From contig NZ_PVTG01000009.1 of the NCBI RefSeq assembly GCF_003002915.1, forward strand, positions 62,001 to 126,000: a stretch of DNA of 64,000 bases, read 5' to 3'. Origin of the DNA: Geodermatophilus tzadiensis (GTDB taxonomy: Bacteria > Actinomycetota > Actinomycetes > Mycobacteriales > Geodermatophilaceae). Positions 56,652 through 64,000 of this stretch are shown here, piece after piece (position 1 is the stretch's first letter; each line of letters opens with the position of its first letter). The notes under the pieces are model-generated. The model worked only from the letters and a program-made list of their open reading frames with translations, had not been told where the DNA came from and did not search any database. A program made the translations under genes and the position numbers.

Positions 56652-58177
56652 GACCGGCCCCCGTGCTCGCGCGCCCACTGGGCGGTGAAGCTCTCCGCGG
56701 GCGGGGTGGGCAGGTCGCGGCTGCGGGTCCACGCCGAGGCGGGGAAGGGCAGCGCGGCCGGCATGGTGGGCCGCCCCCGGGCGAGGAGCCGGCCCAGGCC
56801 GGCCGCCCGCTGCGCCAGCCGCCACAGCCGCGGGCTGCTCATCGCCCGCGCCAGCGCCTTGAACGCCACCGACTCCGCGGTCGGCTTCTCCTGCGCCTCG
56901 ACGTGCTCGGCGCGCAGGTGCACGAGGATCGACGGGATGTCGATGGCCACCGGGCAGACGTCGTAGCAGGCGCCGCACAGCGAGGAGGCATAGGGCAGCG
57001 AGGCGTTGTCCTCGACGCCGGTCAGCTGCGGCGAGAGCACCGCGCCGATCGGCCCCGGGTACACCGAGCCGTACGCGTGCCCGCCGGTGCGCTCGTAGAC
57101 CGGGCACACGTTGAGGCAGGCCGAGCAGCGGATGCAGTGCAGCGCCTGGCGGCCCACCTCGTCGGCCAGGACCGCCGTCCGGCCGTTGTCGACGAGCACC
57201 AGGTGGAAGTCCTGCGGCCCGTCGCCGGGCGTCACGCCGGCCCACATCGAGGTGTAGGGGTTCATCCGCTCTCCGGTGGAGGAGCGGGGCAGCAGCTGGA
57301 GGAACACCTCCAGGTCGGGCCAGGTCGGCACCAGCTTCTCGATGCCCATGACGGTGATCAGCGTCTCGGGCAGGGTCAGGCACATCCGGCCGTTGCCCTC
57401 GCTCTCGACGACGGCGAGCGTGCCGGTCTCGGCGACGGCGAAGTTCGCCCCGCTGATCGCCACCCGGGCCCGGAGGAACCGCTCCCGCAGGTGCGACCGG
57501 GCGGCCATCGCCAGCCGGCGCGGCTCGTCGGTGAGGTCGGCGTCGACCCGGGGCATGGTGCGCAGGAAGATCTCGCGGATCTCGGCGCGGTTCTTGTGGA
57601 TCGCCGGCACCAGGATGTGGCTGGGCTTGTCGTCCCCGAGCTGCACGATCAGCTCGGCGAGGTCGGTCTCGTGCGCGGCGATGCCCGCGGCCTCGAGCGC
57701 CTCGTTCAGGCCGATCTCCTGGGTGGCCATCGACTTGACCTTGACCACCTCGTCGGTGCCGGTGGCCCGGACCAGGTCGGTGACGATGCGGTTGGCCTCG
57801 GCGGCGTCGCGCGCCCAGTGCACCGTGCCGCCGCGGGCGGTCACCTGCCGCTCGAGCTCCTCGAGGTGCTCGTCGAGGCGGGCCATCGTCGCGGCCTTGA
57901 GCGCGCTGCCCGCCGCCCGCAGCTGCTGCCAGTCGGGCAGCTCGGCGACCACCCGGGCGCGCTTGCCGCGGATCGTCTGCGTCGCGTGGCCGAGGTTGGC
58001 GCGCAGCTGGCCGTCGCGCAGCGCGTCGCGGGCGGCGTCGGGGAAGGACCGGTCGCCGCGCAGGTGGCCGACGCCGCGGGGCGCGGTCGGCAGGCCGAGG
58101 AACGTCGTCCCCGACCTCGGGGCGCCCGGGGCGAGCGGGGTCTGGTCGGTGCGCAGGTCCTGCGGGGTCGTCGTCAC
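56648..58177 (-). CDS. lutB: Lactate utilization Fe-S protein B
   Basis: This 509-residue protein has an N-terminal LUD domain (residues about 60-300, VKVKSMATQEIGLNEALEAA, AISGANFAVAETGTLAVVES, TVMGIEKLVPTWPDLEVF) and a two-cluster ferredoxin domain with HCIRCSACLNVCPVYERTGG and LCGACYDVCPVAID. The length and order are those of LutB (YkgF). It transfers electrons during lactate oxidation. The GTG at 58177 has GAGGAG upstream. A hairpin at 58192-58236 lies between it and lutA, which could weaken or adjust expression relative to lutA. Confidence 0.92.
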   Translation of the reverse strand: MTTTPQDLRTDQTPLAPGAPRSGTTFLGLPTAPRGVGHLRGDRSFPDAARDALRDGQLRANLGHATQTIRGKRARVVAELPDWQQLRAAGSALKAATMARLDEHLEELERQVTARGGTVHWARDAAEANRIVTDLVRATGTDEVVKVKSMATQEIGLNEALEAAGIAAHETDLAELIVQLGDDKPSHILVPAIHKNRAEIREIFLRTMPRVDADLTDEPRRLAMAARSHLRERFLRARVAISGANFAVAETGTLAVVESEGNGRMCLTLPETLITVMGIEKLVPTWPDLEVFLQLLPRSSTGERMNPYTSMWAGVTPGDGPQDFHLVLVDNGRTAVLADEVGRQALHCIRCSACLNVCPVYERTGGHAYGSVYPGPIGAVLSPQLTGVEDNASLPYASSLCGACYDVCPVAIDIPSILVHLRAEHVEAQEKPTAESVAFKALARAMSSPRLWRLAQRAAGLGRLLARGRPTMPAALPFPASAWTRSRDLPTPPAESFTAQWAREHGGRS

Positions 58178-58191
58178 GCGGCGCTCCTCTC

Positions 58192-58236
58192 GTGCATCTC
58201 CGCGGAAGTGCCCGGTGCACCTCCGCGGAGATGCAC
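58192..58236. repeat. Inverted repeat in lutA-lutB gap, related to the 23-bp array
   Basis: The arms GTGCATCTCCGCGG (58192-58205) and CCGCGGAGATGCAC (58223-58236) pair perfectly over 14 bp, with a 17-nt loop holding GTGCCCGGTGCAC. The CCGCGG core with flanking GTGCA and GTGCCC/GTGCAC is the same pattern as the units of the array at 15262-15489. It lies within a 73-nt space inside an operon. Confidence 0.75.
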
Positions 58237-58250
58237 CGGGACGGTGGCGG

Positions 58251-59024
58251 TCACGCGGTCACCGCCGGGCGGGTGGTCTGGTCGGGGCTCACGGCGTCCT
58301 CCGTCGAGGCCAGGATCTCGGCCAGGTGCACCGTCCGGGTGCCCGAGCGCAGCCGGGACAGCCCGCCGCCGATGTGCATCAGGCAGGAGGAGTCGCCGGC
58401 GGTGCAGACCTCGGCGTGGGTGGACAGCACGTTGGCCATCTTGTCGGTGAGCATCGCCGTCGAGGTGTCGCTGTTCTTCACCGAGAAGGTGCCGCCGAAC
58501 CCGCAGCAGGACTCCGCGCCCGGCAGCTCCACCAGCTCCAGCCCGCGCACCGCGCGCAGCAGCTGCAGCGGCCGGTCGCCGACCTTGAGCAGCCGCAGCG
58601 AGTGGCAGGTCGGGTGGTAGGTGACCCGGTGCGCGTAGTAGGCGCCGACGTCGGTGACGCCGAGGACGTCGACGAGGAACTGCGACAGCTCGTAGGTGCG
58701 CGCGGCCAGCGCCTCGGCCTCGTCGGCCAGCCCGTGCTCACCCGCCCGGCGGGCCACCATCGCCTGCTGGTGGTGGATCGAGGCCACGCACGACCCCGAC
58801 GGCGCGACCACGGCCTCGGCGCCGGCGAAGGCGCGCACGTGGTTGGCCACGATCGGCACCGCCTCGCGCCGGTAGCCGGTGTTGACGTGCATCTGCCCGC
58901 AGCAGGCCTGCCCGGCCGGCACGACCACCTCGTGGCCCAGCCGCTCGAGCAGCACCGCCGTCGCCCGGGCGACCTGCGGCACCACCGTGTCCACCAGGCA
59001 GGTGGCGAAGAGCGCGACCCTCAT
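58251..59024 (-). CDS. lutA: Lactate utilization Fe-S oxidoreductase A
   Basis: This 257-residue protein has two CCG domains: GQACCGQMHVNTGYRREA and later YHPTCHSLRLL plus LPGAESCCGFGGTFSVKN, together holding Fe-S clusters as in LutA (YkgE). It starts MRVALFATCLVDTVVPQVAR, the usual family start. It is the first gene of lutABC, 12 bp after the LacI stop in the same direction, so it may be on a LacI-lut transcript as well as its own. L-lactate oxidation fits as the end of a deoxysugar pathway in which lactaldehyde is oxidised to lactate. Confidence 0.92.
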   Translation of the reverse strand: MRVALFATCLVDTVVPQVARATAVLLERLGHEVVVPAGQACCGQMHVNTGYRREAVPIVANHVRAFAGAEAVVAPSGSCVASIHHQQAMVARRAGEHGLADEAEALAARTYELSQFLVDVLGVTDVGAYYAHRVTYHPTCHSLRLLKVGDRPLQLLRAVRGLELVELPGAESCCGFGGTFSVKNSDTSTAMLTDKMANVLSTHAEVCTAGDSSCLMHIGGGLSRLRSGTRTVHLAEILASTEDAVSPDQTTRPAVTA

Positions 59025-59036
59025 GGAACCCCCTCC

Positions 59037-60062
59037 TCAGCGTCCGCCGGTGCGGCGGACGCGGCTCGACTCACGGACGACGAGCACCGGCTCGAAGACC
59101 TCCTGGACGTGCACGTGCCCCTCGCCGCGGGCCTCGTCGAGGAGCAGTCGCGCCGCGCGGGACCCGAGCTCCTGGCGCGGCTTGCGCACCGAGGTGAGCG
59201 GGACCGCGGCGGCCGCGGCGAAGTCGATGTCGTCGTAGCCGACGATGGCGAACTCGTCGGGGACCCGCACCCCCTGCCGCACCATCTCCTGCAGCACGCC
59301 CAGGGCCATGAGGTCGTTGGCGCAGACGGCGGCGGTGGGCCGGCGGGACGCGGGCATGCCCACGATGCGGGCGGCGGCCTCCCGCCCGCCCGCGACGGTG
59401 AGCACCTCGGGGGAGAGGGTGAGCAGCTCGTCGACGGCGCCGGTGGCCTCGCGCACCGCCGCCTCGACGCCGTCGTGCCGCTCCTGCACCTGCGGCAGGC
59501 CCGAGGCGCCGCCGATGAAGGCGATCCGCCGGTGCCCCCGCTCCAGCAGGTGCTCGGCCGCCAGCCGCCCGCCGAGCACGTCGTCGACGGCGACCGAGCA
59601 CTGGTCGGGCCCGCTCGCGCGCCGGTCGAGCAGCACCACCGGGATGCCGCGCCGGCGCAGCGACTGCAGGTGCGGGGTGAGCTCGGCGGTGGGCGTGATC
59701 AGGACCCCCTGCACCCGCTGCTCGGCCAGCACGTCGAGGTGCGCGGACTCCTTCTCCGGCCGGTCGTCGGAGTTGCACAGGATCAACGCGAGCCCGGCGG
59801 GGTTGACGACGTCCTCCACGCCCCGGGCGACGTCGGTGAAGAACGGGTTGGCGATGTCGAGGACGACCAGGCCCACCGTGCGGCTGGAGCCGGCGCGCAG
59901 CTGGCGGGCCGACTCGTTGCGCACGAACCCCAGGGCGGCGATCGCGCCGAGCACCCGCTCGCGGGTGGCGGCGCTGACCACCTCGGGCCGGTTGAGCACG
60001 TTGCTGACCGTGCCGACCGAGACGCCGGCGGACTCGGCGACGTCGCGGATGCTCGCGGGCAC
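59037..60062 (-). CDS. LacI family transcriptional regulator
   Basis: This 341-residue regulator starts PASIRDVAESAGVSVGTVSN, the LacI HTH and hinge, continues with LNRPEVVSAATRERVLGAIA and a periplasmic-binding-like sugar-sensing domain (VGLVVLDIANPFFTDVARGV; GYDDIDFAAAAAVPLTSVR at the end). The GTG at 60062 has GAGGAGG upstream. It is divergent from the sugar ABC operon. CTGAAACG-containing operators at 60132-60146 and 60243-60257 are probably its sites. Downstream lutABC may be co-controlled. Confidence 0.9.
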   Translation of the reverse strand: MPASIRDVAESAGVSVGTVSNVLNRPEVVSAATRERVLGAIAALGFVRNESARQLRAGSSRTVGLVVLDIANPFFTDVARGVEDVVNPAGLALILCNSDDRPEKESAHLDVLAEQRVQGVLITPTAELTPHLQSLRRRGIPVVLLDRRASGPDQCSVAVDDVLGGRLAAEHLLERGHRRIAFIGGASGLPQVQERHDGVEAAVREATGAVDELLTLSPEVLTVAGGREAAARIVGMPASRRPTAAVCANDLMALGVLQEMVRQGVRVPDEFAIVGYDDIDFAAAAAVPLTSVRKPRQELGSRAARLLLDEARGEGHVHVQEVFEPVLVVRESSRVRRTGGR

Positions 60063-60131
60063 GGCGCCTCCTCGCGCAGGCCGGGGGAGGCGCCCGGGAC
60101 GGACGCCGTGCGGCGATGGTGAGCGTACGAC

Positions 60132-60257
60132 CTGAAACGTGTCAACCGCCGGGGCAGGGCTCCGCGATGCGGACGGCGGCGTCCCGGTCGTGGCCGTTGA
60201 CATGGTTCCGGCAGCGCCCCTATGGTCTGCGCCACAAGCCGTGTGAATCGTTTCAGC
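60132..60257. promoter_or_regulatory. LacI operators and sugar ABC promoter
   Basis: CTGAAACGTGTCAAC (60132-60146) faces the LacI gene and GTGAATCGTTTCAGC (60243-60257), its inverse with four changes, lies just upstream of the ABC gene; both contain CTGAAACG-NN-TCA. A promoter for the ABC operon is seen between: TTGACA at 60197-60202, 18-bp spacer, TATGGT at 60221-60226. The second operator thus covers about +10 to +25 and would block the polymerase. Confidence 0.75.
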
Positions 60258-60273
60258 ATGGGAGGTGGTCGCC

Positions 60274-61808
<1,535 letters not shown>

Positions 61809-61812
<4 letters not shown>

Positions 61813-62888
61813 GCGCCCCGGTGACCGGGACGCCCGCCGCGCTGCCCGAGGAGCTGGCCGCCCCCGAGCGCACCGGCCACCGCGGCTCGGCCCTCGTGCA
61901 CCGGCTGTTCGTCGTGCGCGAGCTGGGCATCCTCGCCGCGCTGGTGCTGCTGGTGGTCGTCACGGTGGTCGCCAACCCGCGGTTCCTGTCGGGCCAGAAC
62001 GTCCGCGACCTGCTGCTGTCGGCCGCCATCCTCACCGTGCTCGCCGCGGGTCAGACGATGGTGATCGTCACCCGCAACGTCGACCTCTCCGTCGGCTCGG
62101 TGCTGGGCCTGTCGGCCTACGCCACCGGCACGCTGCTGGTCGTCGCGCCGGGCACGCCGGTGGTCGTCGCCGTGCTCGCCGGCACGGCGGTCGGCGCGGT
62201 GTGCGGCCTGCTCAACGGCCTCGTCGTGGCCGCCGCCGGGGTGCCCTCGCTGGTGGTCACCCTCGGCACGCTCTACGCCTTCCGCGGGCTGGACTCGCTG
62301 TGGGCCAGCAGCGCCGACCGGCTGCAGATCAACGCCGCCGACCTGCCCAGCGGCTTCAAGGCCCTGGGCGGCGCCCGGCTGCTCGGCGTCCCGGTGCTCT
62401 TCCTCGTCGCCGTCGCCGTCGTGCTGCTGGTCGGCTGGTACCTGCGCACCTTCCGCAGCGGCCGCGAGCTCTACGGCATCGGCTCCGCACCCGAGGCCGC
62501 CCGGCTCTCGGGCATCCCGGTCGGCCGCCGGGTGCTCACCGCGTTCGTCGTCAACGGCGCGCTGGCGGGCCTGGCCGGCGTCCTCTACGCCGCCCGCTTC
62601 CAGACGCTGGACACCACCGCCGGCACCGGCCAGGAGCTCTTCGTCGTGGCCGCCGCGGTCGTCGGCGGGGTGGCCATCTTCGGCGGCAGCGGCTCGGTCT
62701 ACGGCGCCGCGCTCGGCGCGCTGCTGCTCACCACGATCGGCACCGCGCTGCCGCAGCTGGGGCTCGACCCGTTCTGGCGCGACGCCGCCGTCGGCGCGCT
62801 GATCCTCGCCGCCATCGCCCTCGACCGGGCGCTGCAGCTGCGCCTGGCCGCCCGTCTCCGGGGGAGGAACGCCCGCCGTGACCGTTGA
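61809..62888 (+). CDS. Sugar ABC transporter permease 1 (CUT2 family)
   Basis: This 359-residue permease has about ten helices of the BPD_transp_2 type. Features are [40 protein letters not shown], the motif [20 protein letters not shown], and [20 protein letters not shown]. The C-terminal region has [19 protein letters not shown]. The GTG start overlaps the ATPase stop by 4 nt. It pairs with the next gene to form the channel for the ATPase dimer. Substrate likely a pentose or deoxyhexose. Confidence 0.9.
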
Positions 62889-63897
62889 CACCGCTCCCGC
62901 CCCGGCCGCTCCGGCGCCCGCCGCGCCCGCACGCCGCGGGCGGACCCTGCCCGCCGGCAGCGTCATCACCACCTTCCTCGTGCTGTTCCTCGTCGTCGCC
63001 GCGTTCTCGGTCGAGGGCTTCGCCAGCACCCGCAACGCCGGCTTCCTGCTGCTCGACGTCGTGGTCATCGCGCTCATCGCGCTGCCGCTGACGCTCATCG
63101 TGGTGACCGGCGAGATCGACCTGTCGGTGGCCAGCACCGTGGGCCTGTGCAGCGCGGTCATGGGCCGGCTGTGGGTGGCCGGGCTGCCGCTGGAGGCGAT
63201 CGTCCCGCTGGTGCTCGTGCTCGGCGGCGTGCTCGGCGCGGTCAACGGGTTCCTCGTGACCCGGCTGGGGCTGCCCTCGCTGGCGGTCACCATCGGCACG
63301 CTGGCGCTCTACCGCGGCCTGGCCTTCGTCGTCCTGGGCGACCAGGCGGTGGCCGACTTCCCCCGCGCCTGGACGACGTGGGCGATCAGCTCGATCGGCT
63401 CGACCGGCATCCCCACCGTCGTCGTCCCGCTGCTGGTGCTCGTCGTGCTCACCGGCGTCGTCCTGCACGCCACCCCGATCGGCCGCTCGCTCTACGCGAT
63501 GGGCAACAGCGAGGACGCCGCCCGGTTCAGCGGCATCGACGTCGCCCGCACGAAGCTCTGGCTGTTCGTCGTCACCGGCGTCGTCAGCGCCCTGGGCGGC
63601 GTCTACTGGACGCTGCGCTACGGCAGCGCCCGCGCCGACAACGCCACCGGCCTGGAGCTGCAGGTCATCGCGGCGATCCTGCTCGGCGGGGTGTCCATCT
63701 TCGGCGGCAGCGGCGGGCTGCTCGGCGTCATCGCCGGCGCGCTGCTGCTCGGCTCGGTGCGCAACGCCCTGCAGCTGGTCAACGTGCCCTCCGACGTCCT
63801 CAACATCGTCACCGGCGTGCTGCTGATCACCGCCGTCGTCGCGCCGCAGGTCGCCGCCCGCGTCAAGGGACGACGCCGGCGCCGACCGGCCTCCTGA
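62878..63897 (+). CDS. Sugar ABC transporter permease 2 (CUT2 family)
   Basis: This 339-residue permease is the partner of the preceding one, with VVIALIALPLTLIVVTGEID, then LSVASTVGLCSAVMGRLWVA, GNSEDAARFSGIDVARTKLW and GGVSIFGGSGGLLGVIAGAL. The GTG start overlaps the end of permease 1 by 11 nt and has GGGGGAGG at 10 nt. An Ala/Pro-rich N-terminus of about 20 residues precedes the first helix. A lipoprotein-type binding protein gene begins 48 bp later. Confidence 0.9.
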   Translation: MTVDTAPAPAAPAPAAPARRGRTLPAGSVITTFLVLFLVVAAFSVEGFASTRNAGFLLLDVVVIALIALPLTLIVVTGEIDLSVASTVGLCSAVMGRLWVAGLPLEAIVPLVLVLGGVLGAVNGFLVTRLGLPSLAVTIGTLALYRGLAFVVLGDQAVADFPRAWTTWAISSIGSTGIPTVVVPLLVLVVLTGVVLHATPIGRSLYAMGNSEDAARFSGIDVARTKLWLFVVTGVVSALGGVYWTLRYGSARADNATGLELQVIAAILLGGVSIFGGSGGLLGVIAGALLLGSVRNALQLVNVPSDVLNIVTGVLLITAVVAPQVAARVKGRRRRRPAS

Positions 63898-63944
63898 CCG
63901 CACCACCGCACCACCCCCCCATCCACCCGAAGAGAGGGACCCCG

Positions 63945-64000
63945 ATGTCGCTGTTCCTGACCAGCCGCCGCGTGCGCGGTGGCCTGACCGGCCTGGCAGT
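63945..64000 (+). CDS. Start of a gene after the ABC permeases, probably the sugar-binding protein (3' cut off)
   Basis: The ATG at 63945 follows AGAGAGGGAC and reads MSLFLTSRRVRGGLTGLA before the window ends. A positively charged n-region followed by small hydrophobic residues is the beginning of a signal peptide. By position it should encode the substrate-binding protein of the ABC transporter (RhaS/LsrB type). Only 18 codons are visible. Confidence 0.7.
   Translation, partial: MSLFLTSRRVRGGLTGLA

Overview
The window is extremely GC-rich with a strong G/C bias at third codon positions, many GTG starts, dense 4-nt stop/start overlaps and a DUF5313-type small membrane protein. This points to a soil or rock-surface actinobacterium, most likely Geodermatophilaceae (Blastococcus, Geodermatophilus or Modestobacter type). 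No rRNA, tRNA, IS element, phage gene or true CRISPR array is visible. The assignment is by gene content, not by a database search.

Layout. 1-3.7 kb: end of a sensor kinase, a LysR regulator, and two NAD(P)-binding reductase-like genes divergent from a MarR regulator with two palindromic operators between them. 3.9-7.4 kb: two aldehyde dehydrogenases, the second of the 4-aminobutyraldehyde type. 7.4-15.3 kb: a FAD oxidase / Fe-S oxidoreductase pair (the Fe-S protein has an unusual Gly/Cys tail) divergent from a GntR regulator, cache-domain protein, APC permease and luciferase-like oxidoreductase. A 23-bp tandem array at 15.3-15.5 kb closes this block. 15.5-21.6 kb: a PucR regulator divergent from GABA transaminase coupled to a shortened large NAD-glutamate dehydrogenase. 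21.7-31 kb: saccharopine-dehydrogenase-like enzyme, APC permease, Lrp regulator, ureohydrolase, XRE-cupin regulator, APC permease, and a 5-aminopentanamidase / lysine 2-monooxygenase pair. 31-39.4 kb: a VapBC-like module, a 63-bp repeat array, copper amine oxidase coupled to a second ureohydrolase, and two more APC permeases. 39.4-44.7 kb: a polysaccharide-deacetylase-like amidohydrolase with asparaginase, then HpcH/HpaI aldolase, methyltransferase and esterase. 44.7-50 kb: amylosucrase, PP2C phosphatase, DUF5313 and an OhrR-like regulator. 50-55.5 kb: 3-dehydroshikimate dehydratase fusion, shikimate/quinate dehydrogenase, TetR and MFS symporter. 55.5-64 kb: a cysteine-less thioredoxin, LutABC lactate oxidation, LacI, and a sugar ABC transporter cut by the window edge.

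How it works together. Most of 4-39 kb reads as an amine and amino-acid catabolism island: five APC permeases, two ureohydrolases, copper amine oxidase, aminobutyraldehyde dehydrogenase, GABA transaminase and glutamate dehydrogenase can be ordered into agmatine > putrescine > 4-aminobutanal > GABA > succinate, with lysine entering through the DavB/DavA route to 5-aminovalerate. The last part is carbon catabolism: quinate/shikimate, then a LacI-controlled deoxysugar-like transporter with lactate oxidation.

The least explained material is non-coding: (i) a 23-bp array with a related hairpin 43 kb away; (ii) a composite palindrome element in two copies whose core matches the MarR operator at 3.28 kb; (iii) long perfect hairpins that overlap the stop codons of convergent genes; (iv) shared operator-like motifs linking regulators to separate promoters.
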